Assembly: GCF_047470865.1 (NCBI RefSeq) | Contig: NZ_JAZDRH010000017.1 | Coordinates: forward strand, 1-64,000 | Length of the DNA stretch: 64,000 nt | Direction of reading: 5' to 3' | Origin: JAZDRH01 sp047470865 | GTDB lineage: Bacteria; Pseudomonadota; Gammaproteobacteria; Pseudomonadales; Pseudomonadaceae | In this document: positions 9,066-16,801 of the stretch, piece by piece | Numbering within the stretch: the stretch's first letter is position 1 | How the letters are laid out: every line of letters begins with the position of its first letter | Notes under the pieces: model-generated | Told to the model about the DNA's origin: nothing | Seen by the model: the letters and a program-made list of their open reading frames with translations, nothing else | Databases searched by the model: none | Translations under genes and position numbers: made by a program

Positions 9066-10072
9066 TGCGTGAGCAAGAATTAGCAAAAGATAGTGAAGGC
9101 TATTTTTGGCCCGTTGTGTTTGCCGTTGGCATGCACGCGCTATTATTTGCTTTGCTATTTGTTAGCTATTCCAGTGCGCCTGATTTACCGCCAGCAACGC
9201 CTATTATTAAAGCAAGGCTGTACCAACTAGAATCGCAAAGCAATGCGACCACGCCAACCCAACAGAAAATTGCAGGTGAAGCGGAAAAAACTAAAGCGCC
9301 ATTAACTGAAACTGAGCAGCTAGAGCTTAAAAAGGCAGAGCAGGATAAGCAAGTCGCTGCGGCGAAAGCCAAAGAAGATGAGCGTAAAGCACAAGAAGCT
9401 AAACGTGCCGAGGAAGCAAAAAAGGCCGAAGATGCTAAAAAAGCTGAGGAAGCAAAAAAGGCTGATGATGCAAAAGCGGCTAAGCTTAAAGCAGAACAAG
9501 AGGCAGCCAAGTTAAAGGCAGAGCAAGAAGCGAAGAAAAAAGCGGAAGAAGAAGCCAAACGCAAGCAAGCAGAAGAAAAACGTAAAACTGAAGAGGCCAA
9601 ACGTAAAGCCCAAGCCGAAGCCAAGCGTAAAGCCGAAGCTGAAGCCAAGCGTAAGCGTGATAAAGAAGCCGCTGAGCGTAAAGCCTTAGAGGATAGAAAA
9701 GCTGCTGCACTAGCCGAAATGATGGGTGAGGATGTGCAGTATCAACAAACTACTGCACAAACACAGGGTAACCAAATAGCAGGCAGCATCGATGATCTGA
9801 TTCGTCGATTGGTGAATGAGGCTTGGATTATTCCACCTTCTGCACGTAAAAATATGCGGTTAAGTTTACGTATTAGTATGCTGCCAGACGGCACTATAGC
9901 GAATGTAAGCTTATTGTCCTCCAGTGGTGATAAAGCTGTAGATAACTCAGCAATAAGCGCTGTAAAGTCAGTGCGTAGAATCCCTGAAATTCAACAATTA
10001 GATAGAGCGACATTTGATCGCTTGTATCGTCAACGTGATTTCACTTTTAGCCCAGAAGGTGCACAGCTGTGA
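9065..10072 (+). CDS. tolA: Cell envelope integrity protein TolA
   Basis: Links the inner-membrane TolQR motor to Pal/TolB at the outer membrane during cell constriction. The 335-residue protein has an N-terminal membrane anchor (about residues 14-36), a long Ala/Lys/Glu-rich helical spacer (about residues 70-220, repeated KAEEAKKA-like units), and the C-terminal TolA domain (IDDLIRRLVNEAWIIPPSAR ... VSLLSSSGDKAVDNSAISAV). The spacer is encoded by imperfect repeats, a natural site for length change. Confidence 0.95.
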   Translation: MREQELAKDSEGYFWPVVFAVGMHALLFALLFVSYSSAPDLPPATPIIKARLYQLESQSNATTPTQQKIAGEAEKTKAPLTETEQLELKKAEQDKQVAAAKAKEDERKAQEAKRAEEAKKAEDAKKAEEAKKADDAKAAKLKAEQEAAKLKAEQEAKKKAEEEAKRKQAEEKRKTEEAKRKAQAEAKRKAEAEAKRKRDKEAAERKALEDRKAAALAEMMGEDVQYQQTTAQTQGNQIAGSIDDLIRRLVNEAWIIPPSARKNMRLSLRISMLPDGTIANVSLLSSSGDKAVDNSAISAVKSVRRIPEIQQLDRATFDRLYRQRDFTFSPEGAQL

Positions 10073-11364
10073 AGCAGTTAATTCGACTTGTATTAGTAAG
10101 TATTGCTCTGCTAATTAACACCGCCTATGCGGTTGATCCTATTCACATTACAGGTGGTAACGACAGAGCCGTCCCTATTGCTGTTGTTCCTTTTGGCTAT
10201 AAAGGTGGTGCTTTACCGCAAGATATGGCGCAAATTGTAAGTGATGACTTGCGTAACTCAGGTTCTTTTGAACCTATTGCTCGTCAGAACATGATTAGCC
10301 AACCGGCTACTCCACAAGAGCTGATTTTTCGTGATTGGCAAGCTGTAGGGGCGCAATATGTACTTATTGGCAATATTGCGCCTAATGGTGCGCGCTTGCA
10401 GGTGAGCTATGCGTTATTTAACGTAGCTACTCAGCAGCAAGTTACCAGTGGCACCATTAGTGGTGCTGTTGATCAGATTCGTGACTTGGCGCATCATATT
10501 GCCGATAAGTCATACGAAAGCATGACAGGTATACGTGGCGCATTCTCTACACGTTTGCTATATGTTACTGCAGAGCGTTTTTCTGAGAAAAACACCAAAT
10601 ATGCGTTGATTGCCTCAGATTATGATGGTGCGCGTCCAGTAACCTTATTACAGTCACGCGAGCCTATAGTGTCACCACGTTTTTCAGCTGATGGTCGTCG
10701 TTTGGCTTATGTGTCTTTCGAGCAAAAACGCCCACGTATTTTTATTCAAGAATTTGATACAGGCCGTCGCCAACAAGTGACGGACTTTGAAGGTTTAAAT
10801 GGTGCACCAGCATGGTCGCCTGATGGCAGCATGTTAGCTTTTGTTTTATCAAAAGATGGTAACCCAGAAATTTATGTGAAAAATTTGGCTTCTGGCACAT
10901 TGCGTCGAGTGACTAATCACCAAGCAATTGATACCGAGCCATTTTGGGGAAAAGATAATCAAACTATTTATTTCACCTCTGATCGCTCCGGTCGACCACA
11001 GATATACAAGATGAATATCAACAGTGGAGCAACAGAACGTGTGACCTTTGTCGGAAATTACAACGCCAATCCGAAACTTTCGGCGGATGAGAAGACATTG
11101 GTAATGATTCATCGTCAGGAAGGCTATAGAGTGTTCCAGGTGGCAGCGCAAGATTTAGAGCGAGGAAATCTACGAATTTTGTCTCAGACAAGTTTAGATG
11201 AATCACCTACTGTTGCGCCAAACGGCACCATGATAATCTATGCTACCCGCCAGCAAGGGAAAGGGGTTTTAATGCTTACCTCCATTAATGGACGTGTGCG
11301 TATACCTTTACCAACCGTGCAAGGTGATGTTCGTGAGCCCGCTTGGTCTCCGTTCCTGAACTGA
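10069..11364 (+). CDS. tolB: Tol-Pal system periplasmic protein TolB
   Basis: Periplasmic six-bladed beta-propeller that binds Pal. The 431-residue protein has a signal peptide (about residues 1-21, ending ...INTAYA) followed by the N-terminal domain and propeller repeats (FSADGRRLAYVSFEQKRPRI, APAWSPDGSMLAFVLSKDGN, IYFTSDRSGRPQIYKMN). It starts at a GTG overlapping the tolA TGA by four bases (GTGA), showing translational coupling. Confidence 0.97.
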   Translation: MKQLIRLVLVSIALLINTAYAVDPIHITGGNDRAVPIAVVPFGYKGGALPQDMAQIVSDDLRNSGSFEPIARQNMISQPATPQELIFRDWQAVGAQYVLIGNIAPNGARLQVSYALFNVATQQQVTSGTISGAVDQIRDLAHHIADKSYESMTGIRGAFSTRLLYVTAERFSEKNTKYALIASDYDGARPVTLLQSREPIVSPRFSADGRRLAYVSFEQKRPRIFIQEFDTGRRQQVTDFEGLNGAPAWSPDGSMLAFVLSKDGNPEIYVKNLASGTLRRVTNHQAIDTEPFWGKDNQTIYFTSDRSGRPQIYKMNINSGATERVTFVGNYNANPKLSADEKTLVMIHRQEGYRVFQVAAQDLERGNLRILSQTSLDESPTVAPNGTMIIYATRQQGKGVLMLTSINGRVRIPLPTVQGDVREPAWSPFLN

Positions 11365-11424
11365 TGTGGCTGCAAAGACAAAAAACGTAAACACACAACA
11401 TAAAGTTTCATTAGGAGCTTTCAC

Positions 11425-11904
11425 ATGCAAATGCTAAAAATCGGCAAATTCGCCGCACTTTCTTTGGCTTTAGCCGTAGCTGTCGGTTGTTCTAGCAAAG
11501 GCGGCGACAACTCTGGCAACACTAATGTAGACCCTAACGCCAACACTGGCGCTGGCTACAACAGTGAGCTAGAAGCACTACGTGCAATCACCACTTTCTA
11601 CTTCGAGTTCGACAGCTCTGACCTAAAACCAGAAGCAATGCGCGCACTTGACGTACACGCTCAAGACCTAACTGCGAACGGTCAACGCGTAGTACTAGAA
11701 GGTCATACTGACGAGCGTGGTACTCGTGAGTACAACATGGCTCTAGGCGAGCGTCGTGCTAAAGCAGTGCAACGTTATCTAGTTCTACAAGGCGTTTCTC
11801 CTGCACAACTAGAACTTGTTTCTTACGGTGAAGAGCGTCCTGTAGCTGTAGGTCATGACGAGTCAGCATGGCAAGAAAACCGTCGCGTAGAGCTACGTAA
11901 GTAA
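11425..11904 (+). CDS. pal: Peptidoglycan-associated lipoprotein Pal
   Basis: Outer-membrane lipoprotein that anchors the Tol system to peptidoglycan. The 159-residue protein has a lipoprotein signal peptide with lipobox LAVAVGC (lipidated Cys near residue 22), a flexible Ser/Asn/Gly linker, and the OmpA-like domain with FYFEFDSSDLKPEAMRALD and GHTDERGTREYNMALGERRA, which includes the diaminopimelate-binding Asp and Arg. TTAGGAG precedes ATG 11425, 60 bp after tolB. Confidence 0.97.
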   Translation: MQMLKIGKFAALSLALAVAVGCSSKGGDNSGNTNVDPNANTGAGYNSELEALRAITTFYFEFDSSDLKPEAMRALDVHAQDLTANGQRVVLEGHTDERGTREYNMALGERRAKAVQRYLVLQGVSPAQLELVSYGEERPVAVGHDESAWQENRRVELRK

Positions 11905-11909
11905 TCGCT

Positions 11910-12641
11910 ATGAATAAATTCCGTCAGTCGTTGCTTGTACTTGCTTTAAGTGTGCCTACGCTCGCTTTAGCTGCTGTACCCGTTGGCGGATCTGGCGTCG
12001 GTGGTGCTAATGCACCACTGACTGCTCAGGCGGAACTTTTCATGCAGTTACAACAAATGCAAGAAGAGATTTCAGCGCTTAGAGGGATGGTTGAAGAACA
12101 GCAGTACCAGATTCGTCAACTGAAGCAGGAAAGCTTAGAGCGTTACCAAATGCTTGAAGGGCGTATGGGAAATGCTTCAGTAGATAATAGTGCTTCGGCT
12201 TCTACTGCAACTGCACCAACAGATTCTTCACCAGCAGCTAGTGCACCTGCTACAGGTGGTGGTGATCCAGAACAGGAAAAACTGTTCTATGATGCGGCCT
12301 TTGATTTAATCAAGGCGCGTGAGTTTGATAAAGCCAAACAAGCCTTTAATGGTTTTTTACGCAAATATCCCGATGGGCAATACTCAGCGAATGCTCAGTA
12401 TTGGTTAGGGGAAGTCAACCTTGCACAGGGTGATTTTGATGCCGCTGGCAAAGCCTTTGAACAGGTAATTCAAAAGTGGCCAAAGCATAACAAAGTACCT
12501 GATGCCATGTATAAAATGGCAAATGTGGAAAACCGCTTAGGTCGTGCAGATCGAGCAAAAACATTATTAAAGCAAGTTGTAGCCCAATACCCGAGCAGCT
12601 CAGCCGCGCAATTAGCGCAGCGTGATTTGCGAAGTATGTAA
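11910..12641 (+). CDS. cpoB: Cell division coordinator CpoB (YbgF)
   Basis: Periplasmic protein that coordinates PBP1B-dependent peptidoglycan synthesis with Tol-Pal constriction. The 243-residue protein has a signal peptide (cleavage near ALA-AVPVG), an N-terminal trimerising coiled coil (about residues 40-85, LFMQLQQMQEEISALRGMVEE), a Ser/Ala/Thr linker, and C-terminal TPR repeats (YDAAFDLIKAREFDKAKQAF, YWLGEVNLAQGDFDAAGKAF). It follows pal by five bases and is closed by a terminator. Confidence 0.96.
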   Translation: MNKFRQSLLVLALSVPTLALAAVPVGGSGVGGANAPLTAQAELFMQLQQMQEEISALRGMVEEQQYQIRQLKQESLERYQMLEGRMGNASVDNSASASTATAPTDSSPAASAPATGGGDPEQEKLFYDAAFDLIKAREFDKAKQAFNGFLRKYPDGQYSANAQYWLGEVNLAQGDFDAAGKAFEQVIQKWPKHNKVPDAMYKMANVENRLGRADRAKTLLKQVVAQYPSSSAAQLAQRDLRSM

Positions 12642-12650
12642 GTTTTAACC

Positions 12651-12684
12651 GCAAAGCCCAGCTCGCGCTGGGCTTTGTTTTTAT
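12651..12684 (+). terminator. Terminator of the tol-pal operon
   Basis: An 11-bp GC-rich stem (CAAAGCCCAGC / GCTGGGCTTTG) with a TCGC loop and a T-rich tail ten bases after the cpoB stop. Confidence 0.9.
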
Positions 12685-12735
12685 TCAAACAACGAAAGCG
12701 GATAGCCTGTTTAGCTGTTGCGCTCGGTGTTTAAC

Positions 12736-13377
12736 ATGGCATTACGAATCTCAGAAATTTTTTATTCGCTGCAAGGCGAAGCCCGCACTGTGGGCGTTCC
12801 TACCTTATTTATCCGTTTGACGGGTTGCCCTTTGCGTTGCCAGTACTGCGATACTGATTATGCCTTTAGTGGTGGCAAGTTAATGTCATTGGATGAAATC
12901 CTTAGTCAAGTTAAGCGTTATAACACGGCCTATATTTGCGTTACAGGTGGTGAACCTCTGGCTCAGCCTGAATGCTTACCACTTTTAACCGCGTTATGCG
13001 ATCAAGGCTTGCATGTTTCTTTGGAAACTAGCGGGGCCATGGATGTTGCTCAGGTTGACCCTCGGGTTAGCAAAGTTATGGATTTAAAAACGCCAGCATC
13101 ACAAGAAGCTGGGAGAAATCGCTATGAAAATTTGGCCTATTTGACCAAGCATGACCAGATTAAGTTTGTTATTTGCAATCGCCATGATTACGACTGGGCA
13201 GTAACTCAGCTTATTCAATACCAGCTGGTAGATAAGGTTTCTGATGTGTTGTTCTCGCCTAGCAAAGAGCAATTAGAAGCGCGTGAGTTAGCCGACTGGA
13301 TTATCGCAGATCAATTAGCTGTACGCCTGCAAGTACAACTTCATAAAATTCTCTGGAATGATGCGCAAGGCCGTTAA
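12736..13377 (+). CDS. queE: 7-carboxy-7-deazaguanine synthase QueE
   Basis: Radical SAM enzyme that turns 6-carboxytetrahydropterin into 7-carboxy-7-deazaguanine on the way to preQ0 and queuosine. From ATG 12736 the protein is 213 residues, with cluster cysteines C31, C35 and C38 (GCPLRCQYCDTDYAF) and CVTGGEPLAQPEC. The region upstream of ATG 12736 is open in frame from a TTG at 12718, but the family start is MALRISEIFYSLQGE. It is followed by queC after a 9-bp gap, and together they cover two successive steps. Confidence 0.95.
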   Translation: MALRISEIFYSLQGEARTVGVPTLFIRLTGCPLRCQYCDTDYAFSGGKLMSLDEILSQVKRYNTAYICVTGGEPLAQPECLPLLTALCDQGLHVSLETSGAMDVAQVDPRVSKVMDLKTPASQEAGRNRYENLAYLTKHDQIKFVICNRHDYDWAVTQLIQYQLVDKVSDVLFSPSKEQLEARELADWIIADQLAVRLQVQLHKILWNDAQGR

Positions 13378-13386
13378 GGATTGAAA

Positions 13387-14070
13387 ATGAAAAAAGCAGT
13401 TATTTTATTATCTGGTGGTTTAGATTCTGCCACGGTTTTAGCACTGGCAAAGCATCAAGGCTATGCGTGTTATACCATGAGTTTTGATTATGGGCAGCGC
13501 CACCGCAGTGAACTTAAGGCTTCGGCTGAGTTATCTAAGCAGCTAGGGGCTATTGAGCATAAGGTTATTTGTCTGAATCTGGATGGCATTGGCGGTTCAG
13601 CATTAACAGATACTTCACTGGCTATTCCAGAGCAGACAACAGTAACAGAGCAAATTCCAGTAACCTATGTACCAGCACGCAATACCGTATTTTTAGCATT
13701 GGCTTTAGGTTGGGCAGAGGTTCTTCAAGCGCGAGATATTTTTATTGGTGTAAATTCGGTAGACTACTCGGGATATCCTGATTGTCGGATGGAATTTATT
13801 AGAGCGTTTGAACAACTAGCTAACTTAGCTACACGTGCTGGTGTTGAAGGTAAAGGCTTTCGTATACAAGCGCCTTTGCAGTCATTAAGTAAAGCACAGA
13901 TTGTTCAACAAGGAAGTGCACTAGGTGTGGACTATAGTATGACTATTTCATGCTATCAGGCCGATGAGCTAGGTAGAGCTTGTGGTAAGTGTGAAAGTTG
14001 TCGCTTGCGAGCAGCAGGTTTTCACCAAGCTGGATTAAATGATCCAACAAACTACCAAGGAAAAAGTTAA
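13387..14070 (+). CDS. queC: 7-cyano-7-deazaguanine synthase QueC
   Basis: ATP-dependent enzyme that converts the QueE product to preQ0. The 227-residue protein starts MKKAVILLSGGLDSATVLAL with the PP-loop SGGLDS, contains the YVPARNTVFLALALG motif, and ends with the zinc-binding cysteines (SCYQADELGRACGKCESCR). AAGGATTG precedes the ATG. An in-frame TTG six bases earlier is less likely as the start. Confidence 0.96.
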   Translation: MKKAVILLSGGLDSATVLALAKHQGYACYTMSFDYGQRHRSELKASAELSKQLGAIEHKVICLNLDGIGGSALTDTSLAIPEQTTVTEQIPVTYVPARNTVFLALALGWAEVLQARDIFIGVNSVDYSGYPDCRMEFIRAFEQLANLATRAGVEGKGFRIQAPLQSLSKAQIVQQGSALGVDYSMTISCYQADELGRACGKCESCRLRAAGFHQAGLNDPTNYQGKS

Positions 14071-14077
14071 TTTTTTC

Positions 14078-14105
14078 TTGACCTGAGAACTCAGGGGTGT
14101 ATTAT
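14078..14105 (+). promoter_or_regulatory. Sigma70 promoter of tRNA-Lys
   Basis: A -35 TTGACC (14078-14083) and a -10 TATTAT (14100-14105) are spaced by 16 bp and lie 14 bp before the tRNA-Lys gene, the typical layout of a strong stable-RNA promoter. Confidence 0.75.
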
Positions 14106-14119
14106 ACGCCTCCGTTCTT

Positions 14120-14194
14120 GGGTCGTTAGCTCAGTGGTAGAGCAGTTGGCTTTTAACCAATTGGTCGAAGGTTCGAACCCTTCACGACCCACCA
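14120..14194 (+). tRNA. tRNA-Lys (TTT)
   Basis: A 75-nt cloverleaf including the encoded CCA: acceptor GGGTCGT pairs with ACGACCC, the D-arm is GCTCAGTGGTAGAGC, the anticodon loop CTTTTAA gives anticodon TTT, and the T-arm is GAAGGTTCGAACCCTTC. It sits between queC and nadA, as in Pseudomonas. Confidence 0.97.
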
Positions 14195-14311
14195 TTTCCC
14201 ACCTAGAACGCCTTTAATTCTTTCGACTTTCTCCCTAAACTTACGCAAACCGTGTGCGTAAAGCTATTTTTGCACAGCATTATTGCCTGATGCTTTGAGG
14301 GATTGGCTAGA

Positions 14312-15370
14312 ATGACCCAAATTTCAGAGCGCTTTTTAGTTCAAGCGCATTTAGCAGCAAAACAGCAAGTTAAGCTCAGTAAACAAGAAGAACAACAGCT
14401 ACGCGAACAAATTGCTGCTGAATTAAAACAGCAAAATGCTGTATTAGTAGCTCACTATTATTGTGATCCTGTGATTCAGGCTTTGGCAGAAGAAACAGGC
14501 GGCATAGTAGCAGATTCATTAGAAATGGCTCGCTTTGGCGCTAACCATCAAGCCCAAACCTTAGTGGTAGCTGGGGTTAAGTTTATGGGTGAAACAGCAA
14601 AAATTTTAAGCCCAGAAAAACGTATTTTAATGCCAACATTGGAAGCAACTTGTTCTTTAGATATAGGTTGTCCAGTGCAAGCGTTTTCAGCTTTTTGTGA
14701 TCAGCATCCAGAACGCACAGTGGTTGTTTATGCCAATACATCTGCCGCCGTTAAAGCGCGTGCCGACTGGGTGGTGACTTCAAGTTGTGCGTTAGAGATT
14801 GTTGAAAGCTTAATGGATAACGGCGAAACCATTTTATGGGGGCCTGATCAGCACTTAGGGCGTTATATCCAGCGCCAAACAGGGGCAGATATGCTGTTGT
14901 GGGATGGCGCTTGTATTGTCCATGAAGAGTTTAAGTCCAAGCAACTGGCGGATATGAAAGCGCTATACCCCCAGGCCTTAGTACTTGTACATCCTGAATC
15001 GCCAGAAAATGTTTTGGAATTAGCTGATGTTATAGGCTCTACCTCGCAATTAATTAAAGCTTCTCAAGAAAGCTCGGCGCAAACCTTTATTGTGGCAACT
15101 GATCGCGGTATTTTTTATAAAATGCAGCAATTAAGCCCTGAAAAAACCTTTATTGAAGCACCAACGGCAGGTGAGGGTGCTACCTGTCGTAGTTGTGCGA
15201 ACTGTCCTTGGATGGCGATGAATACCTTGGAGCGAATGCTAGATAGCTTACAGCATGGGACTAATGAAATTCAGGTTGATCCTGCGTTAGTGCCTAAAGC
15301 AGTAAAACCTTTACAGCGTATGCTCGACTTTACAGCAAAAGCTAAATTGGCCGTAACAGGTAACGCTTAA
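14312..15370 (+). CDS. nadA: Quinolinate synthase NadA
   Basis: Iron-sulfur enzyme that condenses iminoaspartate with dihydroxyacetone phosphate to quinolinate for NAD synthesis. The 352-residue protein has LVAHYYCDPVIQALAEETGG, the cluster cysteines in MPTLEATCSLDIGCP, SSCALEI and GATCRSCANCPWMAMN, and YANTSAAVKARADW. ATG 14312 is chosen (family start MTQISERFLVQAHL) over the upstream in-frame TTG at 14303; GAGGGA lies before it. Confidence 0.96.
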   Translation: MTQISERFLVQAHLAAKQQVKLSKQEEQQLREQIAAELKQQNAVLVAHYYCDPVIQALAEETGGIVADSLEMARFGANHQAQTLVVAGVKFMGETAKILSPEKRILMPTLEATCSLDIGCPVQAFSAFCDQHPERTVVVYANTSAAVKARADWVVTSSCALEIVESLMDNGETILWGPDQHLGRYIQRQTGADMLLWDGACIVHEEFKSKQLADMKALYPQALVLVHPESPENVLELADVIGSTSQLIKASQESSAQTFIVATDRGIFYKMQQLSPEKTFIEAPTAGEGATCRSCANCPWMAMNTLERMLDSLQHGTNEIQVDPALVPKAVKPLQRMLDFTAKAKLAVTGNA

Positions 15371-15375
15371 TTGAA

Positions 15376-15404
15376 CAAGCGGATGGTCTTTAATCATCCG
15401 CTTG
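15376..15404. terminator. Hairpin between nadA and the DUF4184 gene
   Basis: A 10-bp perfect stem (CAAGCGGATG / CATCCGCTTG) with a 9-nt loop lies right after the nadA stop and overlaps the last codons of the convergent gene. The T-tract is weak (GGTTGT), so this is a probable rather than certain terminator. Confidence 0.6.
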
Positions 15405-16157
15405 GTTGTAGTGCAAGTGAAAACCATACGCAATCAGGCTGCTAACTAGATAGGCGAGTGCAAAAAATAAACTGCTGTTTAAAATCCAATGAAAATAAAT
15501 ACGATAAAACGGTATAGCTTCTTGGCTAAAGTAGTCAGTAACTAGAAAACCATAAAATAGTGCGCTACCTGCCAGTATAAATAGCCAAACATAGCGATGC
15601 TTTTCCCAGCGATCCAGTAGTTTTAAATCATGTGGCGGCTGCTTGCTTAGCCAACGTATGTAATAGCTGACCAAGACAAGCGTGCCAAGTAAGCTGCTAG
15701 CAAATTGTAGTAGGTTGTACCAACGAATAGCACGATCTTGCAGATAAAACATAATCTCTTTTGATAGTAAGTCGCTACTAGCATGGGTAAAACTATCCCA
15801 AATAATATGTGTGGCTGCCCCAAGTACTAAAGCAAGCATCACGCAAAATATATAACTGCCACTCAACTTAGGTGCGTTAGCATAAGTAGCGCTAAGTGCA
15901 AGACGATGTGTAGCCGGTAGTAGAACTAAAAATGCTTGGCGTAAGAGTAAAATAATAATCAGTAATACTAAGCCTACTGGCAGGCAATGACTTACTAAAC
16001 CAACCCAAGTATGCGCTTGGTTGGCAAAAGCAAAAGCTTTTATGTAATAGCCTGCATCAGGCGTTAAGCTGCCGATAATTAGGGCAGGTAAAGGCAGTTT
16101 TTTAGTAATTAGCCGAATAGGTATAACCGCAGCAGGGTGAGCTAAAGTCCAAGGCAT
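15390..16157 (-). CDS. DUF4184-family membrane protein
   Basis: A 255-residue integral membrane protein with about six hydrophobic segments. The N-terminus MPWTLAHPAAVIPIRLITKK followed by IGSLTPDAGYY is characteristic of the DUF4184 family, whose members are uncharacterised; the HPA, TPD and HIIWDSFTH motifs resemble metal-binding residues of related metal-dependent membrane hydrolases, but this is inference. It is convergent with nadA. Confidence 0.75.
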   Translation of the reverse strand: MPWTLAHPAAVIPIRLITKKLPLPALIIGSLTPDAGYYIKAFAFANQAHTWVGLVSHCLPVGLVLLIIILLLRQAFLVLLPATHRLALSATYANAPKLSGSYIFCVMLALVLGAATHIIWDSFTHASSDLLSKEIMFYLQDRAIRWYNLLQFASSLLGTLVLVSYYIRWLSKQPPHDLKLLDRWEKHRYVWLFILAGSALFYGFLVTDYFSQEAIPFYRIYFHWILNSSLFFALAYLVSSLIAYGFHLHYNQADD

Positions 16158-16290
16158 GATAAAGGTACTGAAGAGAGTCTGAGAGTTAAGAACCGATTGA
16201 GCTTAAAAAGTTTATTACTAAAATCAGCTAATGCTAATACATCATCATTATCAGGGCTTGGTTTAAAACTGCTCATACAGCGGATGAGTG

Positions 16291-16613
16291 CTATTGATTT
16301 AATTGCACATAAAACTCGCCTTTGTCTTTATCAGACCAAAATACAGAATAACTAATAATTTCAGAATTTGATTTAGAGCCTACTGTCAAAATAAGACGTG
16401 CTTCACATGCATACTCTTGCGCTTCTTGGTAAGTTTCAACGGTGTCATGCCCGTAAATTTTAATAGAGCCTTTGCTAATTGCCATAGGCCCTAAGCCGCT
16501 AGAAACTAGGCTTAATAAGGTATTCTTTACTTCTGAGTCAGAACAACTAGGCGCATCTTTGAACAGCTTTGTAAGGTTAAAGCTAAAAGGCTTATTGCAG
16601 CTACTTTCTTCAT
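16291..16613 (-). pseudogene. Small lipoprotein gene with one frameshift
   Basis: An ATG (16611-16613) with an AAGGA site opens MKKVAAISLLALTLQSCS, a lipoprotein signal with lipobox LQSC. The frame then breaks; adding one base to the run at 16558-16560 gives KDAPSCSDSEVKNTLLSLVS, which runs into the open frame ending at 16291 (...ARLILTVGSKSNSEIISYSV, then FWSDKDKGEFYVQLNQ). The restored protein of about 107 residues resembles the intact lipoprotein at 25140-25490: PSC near the N-terminus, a conserved second Cys, a hydrophobic strand ending in VG, and a Y-x-[VI]-x-W-x-D-[KR]-D strand. Function unknown. Confidence 0.65.
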
Positions 16614-16701
16614 TTCAATATCCTTATTTAGGTTTAAAACTCAGCCTAGCCCAAAAATAATGTGTTATCTGCTTGTTAGATCACGATAAGGCGTTCTTAA
16701 G

Positions 16702-16761
16702 CCAAGATATTCTTGGTTTTCTCAGTAGTCTTTGATCCAGTGCCATGAGCGGTTAATAACC
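16702..16761. promoter_or_regulatory. Two palindromes upstream of the lux-like operon
   Basis: A perfect 6-3-6 palindrome (CCAAGA TAT TCTTGG, 16702-16716) and a perfect 5-1-5 palindrome (GGTTA A TAACC, 16751-16761) lie 40-100 bp before the AmrS-like gene. A TTGATC (16732-16737) and TAATAA (16754-16759) with a 16-bp gap could form a promoter whose -10 lies within the second palindrome. Regulator binding is inferred from symmetry only. Confidence 0.35.
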
Positions 16762-16801
16762 TAAGATAAGATGTTTGTCATAACTCATCTAGGATTGGTA
16801 C

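Noticed and set aside
9166..9648. A 160-residue Ala/Ser-rich open frame antisense to tolA
   Set aside because: It arises from the repetitive Lys/Ala/Glu codons of the TolA spacer read backwards; low complexity, and tolA is clearly the gene.
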